NCBI GenBank assembly: GCA_022826725.1
Contig: JAJDUF010000004.1
Location: forward strand, 265,334 to 329,333
Source of the DNA: Chloroflexota bacterium
Lineage (GTDB): Bacteria > Chloroflexota > UBA11872 > UBA12225 > JAJDUF01
Length of the DNA stretch: 64,000 bases
Reading direction: 5' to 3'
Position numbers and translations under genes: made by a program. Below the pieces are notes generated by a model that had not been told where the DNA came from, made no database searches, and saw only the letters and a list, made by a program, of their open reading frames with translations. Position 1 is the first letter of the stretch; each line of letters opens with the position of its first letter. Below, in pieces: positions 37,850 to 48,112 of this stretch.

Positions 37850-39043
37850 ATGGTTGCTCAGATCAAGGTCGCCGGCCTCTGGAAGATATTTGGTGCTAGG
37901 CCGGAGCGCGCGCTGCAACCGGAGTACGCTGCCAAGAGCCGCGCGGAGATTCAGGCGGAACTGGGCTTGGTGGTGGGGCTGCGGGACGTGTCCTTCAGCG
38001 TGGACCGCGGCCAGATTTTCGTCGTCATGGGGCTGTCCGGCAGCGGCAAGTCAACGCTGGTGCGCTGCCTCATCAGGCTTACCGAAGCCACCAAGGGGCA
38101 GGTTTATTTCGATGGCGAGGACATTTGCACCTACTCGTCCGCCCAACTCACGCAGTTCCGCCGGCAGAAGATCGCGATGGTCTTCCAGCACTTCGGCCTG
38201 CTGCCGCACCGCCGGGTGCTGGACAACGTGGCCTATGGGCTGGAAATACAAGGCATGGGCAAGGCGGCGCGCTACCGGGCGGCGACAGAGGCCATCGAGA
38301 CGGTGGGACTGAAGGGCTGGGAGCACTACTATCCCCGGGAGATGAGCGGTGGCATGCAGCAGCGCGTCGGGATTGCCAGGGCGCTGGCGGTCAATCCCGA
38401 CGTGCTACTCATGGACGAGCCGTTCAGCGGCCTCGATCCGCTCATCCGTAGAGAGATACAGGACGAGCTGCTCTCGCTACAGACGGCGCTGCACAAGACC
38501 ATCGTGTTCATTACGCACGATCTGAACGAGGCGCTGAAGCTGGGCGACCGCATCGCCATCATGCGCGACGGGCAGATTATTCAGGAAGGTTCACCGGAGG
38601 AGATTGTCACGCTGCCGAGCGATGACTACGTGACCGAGTTCGTCCAGGACGTGTCCAGGTCCAAGGTCATTCAGGCGCAGGCCATCATGCAGGAGCCGAG
38701 CCTGGTGGTGTATGAACGGCAAGGCCCCCGCGTGGCGCTACACACCATGCAGAGTCACAGCGTTGGCGCGGCGTTCCTGATCGGGCGCGACTTCACCCTG
38801 CGGGGAATCATCACACAGGAGCAGGCCGCGGCCCTCTCCTCCCAGCACCAGGAGTCGCTGGAAGACGCACCGATCACTCCGGCGATGACCACAACCCCCG
38901 AAACCTATATCGAGGAGATTATCCCGCTCGCGGCGCAGACCGAATATCCGATTGCGGTGGTTGCCGAGAACGGGAGCCTGTTGGGCGAGATTCGCCGGGG
39001 GGTCCTGCTGACCGGTCTGTCGGCGGGCAGTGAGGAGGGCTAA
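37850..39043 (+). CDS. proV: Glycine betaine/proline-type ABC transporter ATP-binding protein (ProV/OpuAA family)
   Basis: VVMGLSGSGKSTLVRCLIRL Walker A; MSGGMQQRVGIARAL; LLMDEPFSGLDPLIR; C-terminal CBS-like region. Confidence 0.93.
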   Translation: MVAQIKVAGLWKIFGARPERALQPEYAAKSRAEIQAELGLVVGLRDVSFSVDRGQIFVVMGLSGSGKSTLVRCLIRLTEATKGQVYFDGEDICTYSSAQLTQFRRQKIAMVFQHFGLLPHRRVLDNVAYGLEIQGMGKAARYRAATEAIETVGLKGWEHYYPREMSGGMQQRVGIARALAVNPDVLLMDEPFSGLDPLIRREIQDELLSLQTALHKTIVFITHDLNEALKLGDRIAIMRDGQIIQEGSPEEIVTLPSDDYVTEFVQDVSRSKVIQAQAIMQEPSLVVYERQGPRVALHTMQSHSVGAAFLIGRDFTLRGIITQEQAAALSSQHQESLEDAPITPAMTTTPETYIEEIIPLAAQTEYPIAVVAENGSLLGEIRRGVLLTGLSAGSEEG

Positions 39044-39044
39044 C

Positions 39045-40109
39045 ATGGCGCAGGCCGAAGACGCGCAATCCAGTACGGCACCCCCCTCGCCGCGCACTAT
39101 GCTCGGCACCGCCCGGCCGCTCTACCGTTGGCTGGCCGGGTTGGCGGTGGTGGTCATCGTGCTGCTGGCCAGCCTGTTGCTGTGGGGCACGGCGATGGAG
39201 TTCCCCACCACGGTGTCCAGCTCGACAATCCAAACCTCCGGTGGCGGTACCGTCACGCTGGAGAAAACGGTCCGTGAGGTCACGGGCCGGGCCATTGACG
39301 ACGCGGTCGGGTGGGTCACGAAAGAGGGGAGCTGGCTGTTCGAAAGCCTGAGTACGGCCGTGACCTATGCGCTGGTATACATCGAGAACGTCCTGAAATG
39401 GGTGCCCTGGCCCGCTATCGTGGTCGGTCTCGCGCTGCTCTCGTTTGCGGTGGGGCGCTGGCAGCTGCTGGCCTTCACCTCCTTTGCGCTACTCTTCGTC
39501 GGCTTCATGGACCTGTGGGAAAACACCATAGACACGATTGCGCTCATGGTGGTGGCGGTGACGATCTCGGTACTGATCGGCCTGCCCCTGGGTGTGTTGG
39601 CCGCCCGCAGCCAACTGGCCGACAACCTGATGCGCCCACTCCTGGACGGAATGCAAACCATGCCCAGTTTCGTCTACCTGCTGCCGGGCATTCTGTTCTT
39701 CGGCTTGGGCAAACCGGCCGGCATCTTCGCCACCATCATTTACGCAGTTCCGCCGGTCATCCGATTGACCAATTTGGGCATCCGGCAGGTACCCGTCGAA
39801 ACGGTTGAAGCCGCCCGCTCGTTCGGCGCGTCATCCCGGCAGATACTGACCACCGTTCAGATTCCGATGGCCTTGCCCACCATCATGGCCGGCATCAACC
39901 AGACGACACTGATGGCGCTGGCCATGGTGACGATTGCCAGCATGGTGGCCGCCGGCGGTCTGGGCGATAACGTGCTGCGGGCGCTGCAAAAGAACCAGCC
40001 GGGGAACGGGGCCATCGCCGGACTGGCGATTGTCTTCCTCGCCATCATCATGGATCGCCTTACGCAGGCGGTGGCCCGTAAGCGCCAGGAAGCCCTGAGG
40101 GTCGGCTAG
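39045..40109 (+). CDS. proW: Glycine betaine/proline-type ABC transporter permease (ProW family)
   Basis: ATG 39045 with GAGGAGG; TMPSFVYLLPGILFFGLGKPAGIFATIIYAVPPVIRLTNLGIRQVP. Confidence 0.93.
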   Translation: MAQAEDAQSSTAPPSPRTMLGTARPLYRWLAGLAVVVIVLLASLLLWGTAMEFPTTVSSSTIQTSGGGTVTLEKTVREVTGRAIDDAVGWVTKEGSWLFESLSTAVTYALVYIENVLKWVPWPAIVVGLALLSFAVGRWQLLAFTSFALLFVGFMDLWENTIDTIALMVVAVTISVLIGLPLGVLAARSQLADNLMRPLLDGMQTMPSFVYLLPGILFFGLGKPAGIFATIIYAVPPVIRLTNLGIRQVPVETVEAARSFGASSRQILTTVQIPMALPTIMAGINQTTLMALAMVTIASMVAAGGLGDNVLRALQKNQPGNGAIAGLAIVFLAIIMDRLTQAVARKRQEALRVG

Positions 40110-40192
40110 TGGCAAACGACTCTTGACAACTTCCATCAATTCTGCTGTGCTTAACAAGCGTACAGTCTGTTCTTTATAGGGGAGGTCTACGT

Positions 40193-41260
40193 ATGCGAAC
40201 GACGTACCGGCTGTTCGCCCTGTTTGTGGTGTTGCTGGCGACGCTCTCCCTCACGGCCTGTGGGGAACCGGAGACTGTCGAGGTAACAAAAGAAGTCGTA
40301 GTCGAGGTGACGCCTGTCCCCGCCCCCAAGGAGAAGATCGTTTTCAGCGATCTGAACTGGACGAGCGCCCAGGTCCAGAACCGCATCGCACAGTACCTCG
40401 TCGAAAAGGGCTACGGCTATCCGACGGAGGTCGTCTTTGGGGCGACGCTGCCGCTGTTCCAGGGCCTGCGCCGGGGCGATAGCCACGTCACCATGGAAAT
40501 CTGGCTGCCGAACCAGGACGAAGCCTGGATGGAAGCACAAGCAGCCGGTGAAGTGGTTTCCATCGGTCTAAGCCTGGGCAAAGATTGGCAGTCCGCGTTC
40601 GTCATCCCGAAATACCTCCAGGAGCAATATCCGGACCTGGACAGTATCGAGGACCTGAAGGACGAGAAGTTCAAGAAGCTGTTTGAGACCGCCGAAACGG
40701 GCGGCAAAGCGCGCCTGGTGTCCTGTGTCATCGGCTGGGCTTGCGAGGAAGTGAACGCCAAGCAGATCGAGGGCTACGGACTAGCGGATCACGTGCATGT
40801 GGTCAACCCTGGGGATGGCGCGGCGGCGAACGCCGACCTCTACGGCGCTTACGAGAAGCAGGAGCCGTGGCTTGGCTACCAGTGGGGCACCAATGACCCG
40901 GCCCTGGTCCTGGACCTGGTCCGGCTCGAAGAACCGGAGTATAGCGACGAGTGCTGGTTCACGACCAAGGCGTGCGCCTATGAAGACGCCACCATCCTGA
41001 TCGCCGTACATCCGGAGCTGCTGACCAGGGCTGACGACGTGGTAGACATGCTGCGGGCGTGGGAATTCGACATCAGCACCTATAAGGCGGTCGCCGCCTG
41101 GCAAAGCGAAAACCCGGATGCCGACGCCAACGACGCCGCCCTCTGGTGGTTGAACAGCAACGCCGACACCTGGAAAGCCTGGGTGACCCCGGAGGCCGCT
41201 GCCGCCATCTCGGCCGCTCTCGCTGCCAACGAAACCCCCGCCGGCTGGCCGAAAGAATAA
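40193..41260 (+). CDS. proX: Glycine betaine/proline-type ABC transporter substrate-binding lipoprotein
   Basis: LSLTAC lipobox; VEVTKEVVVEVTPVP linker; OpuAC-like fold sequence (VTMEIWLPNQDEAW). Confidence 0.88.
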   Translation: MRTTYRLFALFVVLLATLSLTACGEPETVEVTKEVVVEVTPVPAPKEKIVFSDLNWTSAQVQNRIAQYLVEKGYGYPTEVVFGATLPLFQGLRRGDSHVTMEIWLPNQDEAWMEAQAAGEVVSIGLSLGKDWQSAFVIPKYLQEQYPDLDSIEDLKDEKFKKLFETAETGGKARLVSCVIGWACEEVNAKQIEGYGLADHVHVVNPGDGAAANADLYGAYEKQEPWLGYQWGTNDPALVLDLVRLEEPEYSDECWFTTKACAYEDATILIAVHPELLTRADDVVDMLRAWEFDISTYKAVAAWQSENPDADANDAALWWLNSNADTWKAWVTPEAAAAISAALAANETPAGWPKE

Positions 41261-41287
41261 GACCGGCCACCGCGCCATCAACCGGCT

Positions 41288-41335
41288 CACCTGCCGTCAA
41301 CCCCGCGCACGCGGGGTTGACGGCAGGTGGTATTT
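41288..41335 (+). terminator. Strong intrinsic terminator of the proVWX operon
   Basis: Perfect 19-bp inverted repeat CACCTGCCGTCAACCCCGC-GCAC-GCGGGGTTGACGGCAGGTG followed by GTATTTT. Confidence 0.88.
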
Positions 41336-41379
41336 TAAGCGCCATGGCGGCGCGGTCAGGGCTGCCCCGGAGCGCCTCA

Positions 41380-41913
41380 TCACCGACCCAACAACGGATT
41401 CACGCCCCTGACATTTATCCCATAGTCATAGACCAGATCGCCTCCGGTCATCCCGGACAGAACCAATCCCACCATTCCAACCAAAATAACGACCAGATAC
41501 AGCGGCGTTGTGCCGGCATCCGCTCCTCTTCTGCGAGAAAACCAGCGCCAGCCTGTCAGCACGATGAAGAACGCGGTCACGGCAAAGCTCCAAAGTTGAT
41601 GCACCTCGATGACGCCATGCAACTCGGTTTCTTCATAAGGGAAATGAGAGATGAGGCCGGTTACGCTGGCAATGATCGCACCGAGTGTGCCAATCCACAG
41701 CAGCAACCAGGATGTATGTTGCAGGTGGACACTGGACTTGATGCGTAGTGCAACACTCGCCCCAGCGCTTACGACCAGGAGCGCGATTGGGAAATGAACA
41801 GTGATCGCGTGTAAATCATCAAGCGTGTCGGCCAATAGCTCCAACATTTTTTCCGTCTCTCCATGGGCCAGGCACTGCGGGAGTACTCCCCACTGAAATA
41901 TGCTTGGCCCCAA
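41380..41913 (-). CDS. DUF2231 domain-containing membrane protein
   Basis: LDDLHAITVHFPIALLVVSAGASV; four TM helices; GGDLVYDYGINV. Confidence 0.85.
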   Translation of the reverse strand: MGPSIFQWGVLPQCLAHGETEKMLELLADTLDDLHAITVHFPIALLVVSAGASVALRIKSSVHLQHTSWLLLWIGTLGAIIASVTGLISHFPYEETELHGVIEVHQLWSFAVTAFFIVLTGWRWFSRRRGADAGTTPLYLVVILVGMVGLVLSGMTGGDLVYDYGINVRGVNPLLGR

Positions 41914-41984
41914 GGGGCAGGAATGTTACACCGACACCTACCCAATTCGCCGGCTCGCACACGGTCCGGGGGCCACCGCCTTCT

Positions 41985-42731
41985 TTAGATGTCCAGCACT
42001 CGTTCCGCCGGCAGGTGGGTAAGCCGGTCGTCGAGGCTATCGTGGAGGCGGTAGTGCAGCAGCCACTCTCCGGCCTGGGGATCGGGCGTCTCGGTAGCTA
42101 CCTCCGCTACCGTCGTCAGCGTCGCTGCCGGCCAGTCCGGGTCACCATGGAGCAGGGTGAGCGCCCACGCGGCGAGCACCGTGGCCTCGTCCCCTTGCAC
42201 GTAGAGACACACCCGGTCGGCCGCAAACCAGCCGGGGTGAAACGTCGCTAGTAGCAGCGTCGGGTAGCCGGCGGCGTTGGGCCACTCCACTACCCGGGTA
42301 CGCCGGCCGACCGGCAGATCGCGGATCGTGGCGATGTCTACGGCCGGGAAGGCGACGCCGAGCACCATCAGGCCGATCTCGTAGAGCGCCTGCGGCTCGG
42401 TGCCGGCCAGGGGCTGGGCGCGCAGCCACCCCAAAAGCTGGTGCCAGGCTGCGGGGACGACCCCGGCCACGGCGTCGCAGGCGCCCGGCGCAGCAAAATA
42501 CGGGAACAGCCGCGGCCAGCGCGCCGTCACGTCACTCAGCGTCGCGGCCAAGACTTCCGGCCCGGGTAGGTCAGCGCCGGTGGACCGGCGGCGCTGATCG
42601 GCGGCACCGAGCCGCCGTGGTACGGATCCGGTCGCTTCCAGCCACAGCAGCGTATAGAGGGCAAACGCGGCGTGGCGGGCCAACTCGCGGTCCGGGGATA
42701 GCGCCCCGGTCAGGTCGGGTCCACTCTCCAT
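41985..42731 (-). CDS. Hypothetical protein
   Basis: 248-aa ORF with coherent composition; no family recognised. Confidence 0.55.
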   Translation of the reverse strand: MESGPDLTGALSPDRELARHAAFALYTLLWLEATGSVPRRLGAADQRRRSTGADLPGPEVLAATLSDVTARWPRLFPYFAAPGACDAVAGVVPAAWHQLLGWLRAQPLAGTEPQALYEIGLMVLGVAFPAVDIATIRDLPVGRRTRVVEWPNAAGYPTLLLATFHPGWFAADRVCLYVQGDEATVLAAWALTLLHGDPDWPAATLTTVAEVATETPDPQAGEWLLHYRLHDSLDDRLTHLPAERVLDI

Positions 42732-42878
42732 GTACCGGCGAGTGTAGCACGCTCGCGCGTCTGCGCCCCTCGGCTGGCCTGGTAGAATGCCCGCGGCGGG
42801 AGCGGGATGACTGCCTCACCGTAAGCGGGAATGACGACTTTTGGCAAATGTCTCCGTAGTGGGAATGGCGAGGAGACG

Positions 42879-43487
42879 ATGGCTCAATCACAGGACAGCG
42901 TAGGTAGTACTGCGCCGGCCGCCGACGTAGCGGCAACCGATCTGGCGCGCATCGTCATCCGCAGCCTGCGGTTGGAGGATCAGGCCGCCGTGGAGGCCAT
43001 CACGGCCGAGGCGTTCCGGGGGGTATCCATTGATGAAGTCATCGAGCAGCGGTTCGGGCCGCTGCGCCCGCGCTCCTGGCAGACGATCAAGAGCACGGCG
43101 GTCGGCGCGGAGGTGCGCGAGCAGGCCGCGACGTGCTTTGTGGCCGAGCTGGACGGCGAGGTGATCGGCTACATTACGACCGCGGTATCCCAGGACACGA
43201 GCACGGGGCGTATCCCCAATATCGGCATTGCGCGCGGCTACCGTGGCTTGGGGCTGGGCACGCGGCTGATCGAGTACGCGCTGGCCTATTTCCGGCAGCA
43301 GGGTCTGCGGATCGCGCGGATCGAGACGCTGGTGCAGAATAGCGTTGGTGACTACCTCTATCGGAAGCTGGGATTCCAGGAGATTGCCCGTCAAATCCAC
43401 TTCGCCCAGTCGCTGGTGGATACGGAGCCAAGCTCCGCCGCCGGCTCGCGTCAGGAGCCGCATCATACACACGAGGTCATGCCATGA
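42879..43487 (+). CDS. GNAT family N-acetyltransferase
   Basis: IPNIGIARGYRGLGLGTRLIEYALAYFRQQGLRIARIETLVQN. Confidence 0.9.
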   Translation: MAQSQDSVGSTAPAADVAATDLARIVIRSLRLEDQAAVEAITAEAFRGVSIDEVIEQRFGPLRPRSWQTIKSTAVGAEVREQAATCFVAELDGEVIGYITTAVSQDTSTGRIPNIGIARGYRGLGLGTRLIEYALAYFRQQGLRIARIETLVQNSVGDYLYRKLGFQEIARQIHFAQSLVDTEPSSAAGSRQEPHHTHEVMP

Positions 43488-44323
43488 GATTTGCTTGCTG
43501 CAACGAACTCCTTGAAGACTGGCCGCTGGAGCGGCAGTTCCGTTTCTTGCGCGACGTGGGCTACGAGGGTATCGAGGTGGCCGCCTTCACGCTGGCACCA
43601 CGGATCACCGACATCACGACCGGGCAACGCGCCGCGGTGCGCCGGTTGGCGGCCGACGTGGGCGTGGAAATCACCGGCCTGCACTTCCTGCTCGCGCGAA
43701 CGGAGGGTCTGTACCCCACGTCGCCCGATGCGGCGGTGCGCCGGCGCACCGCGGACTATCTGCGCGCGCTCGTGGACTGCTGCGCCGACATTGACGGCCG
43801 GTTCATGGTGTTCGGGTCGCCGCAGCAGCGCAACCTGCCGGAGGGAGTGAGCACCGAGGACGGCCGCCGCGCGCTCATGGAGGTGCTGCACGCGGCGCTG
43901 CCGGCTGCGGCGGACGCCGGCGTCACGATCTGCCTCGAACCGCTCCCGCCGCCGCAGTCGAACTTTGTCCGCACGACGGATGAGGCGATCAGCATTATCG
44001 CGGAGGTCAATCATCCGCACCTGCGGCTCATTCTCGACGGGCGCAGTCTGGCGGCTCAAGTGCAAACGCAGCAGCAGAGTCTGGCCGAGATTATCCGCAC
44101 CACGGCAGGGTACACGGCCTACTGCCAGGCCAACGACGCCAACAGTGGTGGTCCCGGCGCCGGCGACACCGACTTCGTGGAGATATTCGGCGCCTTGCAC
44201 GAGATCGGGTACGATGGCTGGATGTCGGTCGAGGCGTTCGACTTCAGCCCCGGCCCGGAGAACGTGGCCCGCGATAGTCTGGCGTACATGCAGCGGGCAC
44301 ATGCGGCCGCCGTAGCAGGGTAA
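43484..44323 (+). CDS. Sugar phosphate isomerase/epimerase (AP endonuclease family 2 TIM barrel)
   Basis: MRFACCNELLEDWPLERQFRFLRDVGYEGIEVAAFTL; EIGYDGWMSVEAFDF; start overlaps upstream stop by 4 nt. Confidence 0.9.
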   Translation: MRFACCNELLEDWPLERQFRFLRDVGYEGIEVAAFTLAPRITDITTGQRAAVRRLAADVGVEITGLHFLLARTEGLYPTSPDAAVRRRTADYLRALVDCCADIDGRFMVFGSPQQRNLPEGVSTEDGRRALMEVLHAALPAAADAGVTICLEPLPPPQSNFVRTTDEAISIIAEVNHPHLRLILDGRSLAAQVQTQQQSLAEIIRTTAGYTAYCQANDANSGGPGAGDTDFVEIFGALHEIGYDGWMSVEAFDFSPGPENVARDSLAYMQRAHAAAVAG

Positions 44324-44531
44324 AAAGAATGCCGCTCCGACGAATTGGCGAGGGACACTACCCCGGCGACTCGTTCGAGGGGAAGGATAGGCGGACCGGC
44401 TGGACGACACGGGGCAACGCAGTTTGCGTCGGCAAAACACGTGACCTGACGGCCGTAATGGTGTACTATCATCGTTTGGCGGGAGGCGGCAATTGTTCTC
44501 AGGCCGCCTGGTGTCATGACGGAGGAGTAGG

Positions 44532-45539
44532 ATGGGATCGCTGACACAAGCGCAGGTTGACAGCTTCAACGAACAGGGATACCTAGTCGTCGAGGACGTG
44601 CTGGACCCCGAGGCCGTCCTCGATCCGGTCATTCAGGAGTATCACGGAGTGCTCGATAGGCTCGCCGACCACCTCTACAAGCAGGGGGACATTGCCTCGC
44701 GCTACGAAGAGCTCCCCTTCAGTGAGCGCATCACGCGCATTTCTGCCGAGACCGGCAAGAACCACCAGCAGTTCTACGACTTCTCGCTGCCGTTCAGCGG
44801 CGTCAAGCGCGATACGCCGTTCTGGACCGGCCCGGCCGTGTTCAACGCTTTCGTCTACGAGCCGCTGCTCGATGTCATCGAATCGCTCATCGGCCCGGAG
44901 ATTTACTCGAATCCGGTCCAGCACGTGCGGATCAAGCCGCCGGAGCAGTACCTCCCCAAGAACGAGCACGGGGACGCGGTCATCGGCATGACGGCCTGGC
45001 ACCAGGATCATGGTGTGGTGACGCCGGAGGCCGACGACACCAAGATGCTCACCGTCTGGTTCCCGCTGCTTGATGCGCCGATTGAAAAAGGCCCGCTGCG
45101 GGTCGTACCCGGTAGCCACAGGGGTGATCTCCTCACGCATTGCCTGAACTACATGGGCAACAAACTCACGCCGGCGGCCGGCCGCCAGATTCCGGAGAAG
45201 CTCTTCGCGGCCGATATTGCCAAGCCGATTCCCTTGGACCGTGGAAGCGTGGTCTTCTTGCACAAGCGGATGGTCCATTCCTCGCTGCCCAACGTCAGCG
45301 AGGAGGTCCGCTGGAGCTTCGATCTGCGCTACAACCCCACGGGCGAGCCGACCGGCCGCCACCTGTTCCCCGGCTTTGTCGCGCGGAGCCGCGCCAATCC
45401 CGAGACGGAACTGCGCGACCCCGAACGCTGGACCCAGATGTGGCTGGACGCCCGCGAGCGGATGTCCCAGATCAACCAAGACGGGCAAAACGACGTGCAG
45501 TTCGGTCGCTGGGGCGACGATCACCCCGACTGCGCCTGA
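44532..45539 (+). CDS. Phytanoyl-CoA dioxygenase (PhyH) family protein
   Basis: MTAWHQDHGVVTPEADD (HxD); LRVVPGSHRGDLL; HKRMVHSSLPNVS. Confidence 0.92.
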   Translation: MGSLTQAQVDSFNEQGYLVVEDVLDPEAVLDPVIQEYHGVLDRLADHLYKQGDIASRYEELPFSERITRISAETGKNHQQFYDFSLPFSGVKRDTPFWTGPAVFNAFVYEPLLDVIESLIGPEIYSNPVQHVRIKPPEQYLPKNEHGDAVIGMTAWHQDHGVVTPEADDTKMLTVWFPLLDAPIEKGPLRVVPGSHRGDLLTHCLNYMGNKLTPAAGRQIPEKLFAADIAKPIPLDRGSVVFLHKRMVHSSLPNVSEEVRWSFDLRYNPTGEPTGRHLFPGFVARSRANPETELRDPERWTQMWLDARERMSQINQDGQNDVQFGRWGDDHPDCA

Positions 45540-45643
45540 GCGGGACTCACTCCCCTAGCCCCCACCCTAGCCCTCCCCCGCTGCGGTGGGGGAGGGGATA
45601 TGTTGTCCCTCTGCGGGGCGGGGGCCACACGAGGTAGATACCG

Positions 45644-46807
45644 ATGACCGCAACTACTGTCGTCGTACACGCCGGCTTTCACCGCCGGCACAACTGCCCC
45701 GTGGTGGCCACGCTCCCGGCAGCAGTTGCCGAGGGGGCCGTGGCTCTCCGCGATGAAAGCGGCCGGCTGACGCCCTGTCAGGTGGAGCCGGCGGCCGAGC
45801 CGGGACAGGTGCAACTGGCATGGCTGCTCGACGACCTCCCGGCCGGCGAGTCCCGCCGTTACACCGTCGTTACCGCTGGCGCCGCACCTGCAGGAGCCGG
45901 CGGCGTGACGCTGACCGACCGGAACGGAACGCATTTGGACATCGCGGTCGGCGGCGACCGATTTACTTCCTACCACTACGCCGAGGTGCCGGCGCGGCCC
46001 TACTTCCATCCCGTCGTCGGACCGGGTGGTGCGCTGGTGACGCGCGGGTTCCCGATGGAGCCGGACGTGCCGGGCGAAACGCACGACCATCCGCACCACC
46101 GGGGCCTCTATTTCGCACACGGCGAGGTCAACGAAACCAACAACTGGAGCGAGGTCCCCGGGCACGCCACGATGCAGCACCGCGGCTTCGAGCAGTTGAC
46201 CTCCGGCCCGGTGCAGGGGAGCTTCACGCAGGCGCTGGACTGGCTCGATACGGAGGGCGCGGTGGTACTGACCGAGCAGCGCACCGTGACCGTCTACCAC
46301 ACGTCCGACGACGAGCGGCTGCTCGATGCGGCGCTCGCGTTCCGGGCCAGCACCGGCGCGGTGCTCTTCGGCGACACCAAAGAAGGCGGCCTCATCTCCG
46401 TGCGGGTGGCGACCAGCATGGACGCCAAGGAGGCGGGGCGCATCGAGAACGCCGCCGGGGGCATCCAAGAGGCGGAGACGTGGGGCAAGCGGGCACAGTG
46501 GTGCGACTATTCCGGCCCGGTCGCCGGCCAGACGCTCGGCATCTGCCTGATGGACCATCCCGACAACCCCCGCCATCCGACGCACTGGCACGTCCGCAAC
46601 TACGGGCTGATGACGGCCAACCCGTTCGGCCGCCGCGACTACACGCGCGACCCGGCGCAGCGTGGCGATTTGCTGCTCCAAGACGGCGCGCGGCTGACCT
46701 TCCGGTACCGCGTGCTAATCCACCGCGGCAACGCCCAAGACGCCGACCTCCACGCACGCTACCAAGACCTCGCGCACCCACCGGCCGTCACCGTCGAGAC
46801 GGGCTAA
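45644..46807 (+). CDS. PmoA/DUF6807-type family protein
   Basis: ETHDHPHHRGLYFAHGEVNETNNW...GKRAQWCDYSGPVAGQTLGICLMDHPDNPRHPTHWHVRNYGLMTANPFG. Confidence 0.85.
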   Translation: MTATTVVVHAGFHRRHNCPVVATLPAAVAEGAVALRDESGRLTPCQVEPAAEPGQVQLAWLLDDLPAGESRRYTVVTAGAAPAGAGGVTLTDRNGTHLDIAVGGDRFTSYHYAEVPARPYFHPVVGPGGALVTRGFPMEPDVPGETHDHPHHRGLYFAHGEVNETNNWSEVPGHATMQHRGFEQLTSGPVQGSFTQALDWLDTEGAVVLTEQRTVTVYHTSDDERLLDAALAFRASTGAVLFGDTKEGGLISVRVATSMDAKEAGRIENAAGGIQEAETWGKRAQWCDYSGPVAGQTLGICLMDHPDNPRHPTHWHVRNYGLMTANPFGRRDYTRDPAQRGDLLLQDGARLTFRYRVLIHRGNAQDADLHARYQDLAHPPAVTVETG

Positions 46808-46997
46808 CCCAGGATCGGGACCGGCCCCCACCCCAAGCCCCCCGTGGCGACGGGGAAAGGAACTGCTCGTCCCCCCGCTGCGGCGGGGGGACGATAGGGG
46901 GGCCAACCCCATGTCGAGGCAGTTGAAGCGTCTCCGGTCCGGTGCTATGCTAGAGATGTCGTGCTGGCTGTCGGTTGCCGAATGAAGGAGGGTGTGA

Positions 46998-47216
46998 GTG
47001 CCGAGTAAGGGAGCGCTGGAGGTTGATGGACTGGTCAGAGAGACGCTACCCAATGCCGTCTTCCGGGTAGAGCTGGATGGCGGTCATCGCGTACTGGCGC
47101 ATATTGGCGGGAAGATGCGGAAGCACTATATCCGGGTGCTCGTGGGGGACCGGGTGCGTATCGAGCTATCGGAATATGATCTCACCAAGGGGCGCATTAC
47201 CTGGAAGTATCGCTAG
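46998..47216 (+). CDS. infA: Translation initiation factor IF-1
   Basis: [64 protein letters not shown]. Confidence 0.97.
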   Translation: MPSKGALEVDGLVRETLPNAVFRVELDGGHRVLAHIGGKMRKHYIRVLVGDRVRIELSEYDLTKGRITWKYR

Positions 47217-47347
47217 TCCCCTTGGCTCTAACCAGAGCGGCTGCAGACGTAGTGGAAGCCCAAGCCACATCCCCGGCCTCCCGATGATTGCCCCTTTCCC
47301 CGTGGCAGAGGGACGGGGTGCGGGCAGCCACGAGGGGCAAGCACCGC

Positions 47348-47530
47348 TCACCGACGCCGGACCGGGTCGGCATTGATCCGCGCCTGGCGCCGCGCAGCTA
47401 TTGCCTTGGCCTCTCGCCGCAGTCGGAGGAAAAGATAGGCGAGAGTGAACAAGACGATGAGGACGAGTATATAAATTAGGAAGATGTCGTGTTCCATGAT
47501 AGCCCAGCCTTCCCGAGCTAGAACGGGCAA
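47348..47530 (-). CDS. Small single-TM hypothetical protein
   Basis: MEHDIFLIYILVLIVLFTLAYLFLRLRREAKAIAARRQ. Confidence 0.5.
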   Translation of the reverse strand: MPVLAREGWAIMEHDIFLIYILVLIVLFTLAYLFLRLRREAKAIAARRQARINADPVRRR

Positions 47531-47658
47531 CCGGCACTGGCCGTTGTATCTAGCGGCAGCGGCGCTCCGGGCACCGCGCAGCCTCTCCTGCTAGCGCGGG
47601 AAGAGACCGGGGGCTAGGCACTGGAGAGCTTGCGCCCCAGTGAAAAAACCTTACCCTT

Positions 47659-47940
47659 ATGAAGGTCAGGCGGAGGGGCAGCATGGAGTTTTGGATGGCA
47701 GTCGTCACAATCGTCACGATCGGCTGCGTTACCGGCATCATCACGACGGCCATTGACAAACTCGCCAGCAATAAGCGTCGCCGGCTGGAACACGAGCTTA
47801 AGGCCGAGCGGAAACACACGGCCCTTACGCAGCGGCGGGTAGCGGAGCTGGAGGAAGACAATCAGCGGCTCCGCCAGCAGCTGGAATGGCACACCCGCTT
47901 GCTGACGGCCCAAGGGGATGAGCGCTCGCGCCTCAGCTAA
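47659..47940 (+). CDS. Small membrane/coiled-coil hypothetical protein
   Basis: N-terminal TM then EHELKAERKHTALTQRRVAELEEDNQRLRQQLEW coiled coil. Confidence 0.55.
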   Translation: MKVRRRGSMEFWMAVVTIVTIGCVTGIITTAIDKLASNKRRRLEHELKAERKHTALTQRRVAELEEDNQRLRQQLEWHTRLLTAQGDERSRLS

Positions 47941-48112
47941 AGCGGCGAGGGGATTCCCGCCTGCGGAGACCGTTGCCTACCCCCGGATGGAGTGCCGTGA
48001 AAGCAGTGATCCAGCTTTCGCTCACCTGGGAGAGGCCGGTTTTTGGTTCCCGCCTGCACGGGAATGACGGATGGGCCGCACCACCGCCGCTCCACTAACT
48101 ACTGGCCACCGC

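Noticed and set aside
45540-45610. GC-rich hairpin after PhyH gene as an intrinsic terminator
   Set aside because: Member of the dispersed C/G-rich repeat families, lacks a U tract; called as repeat rather than terminator.
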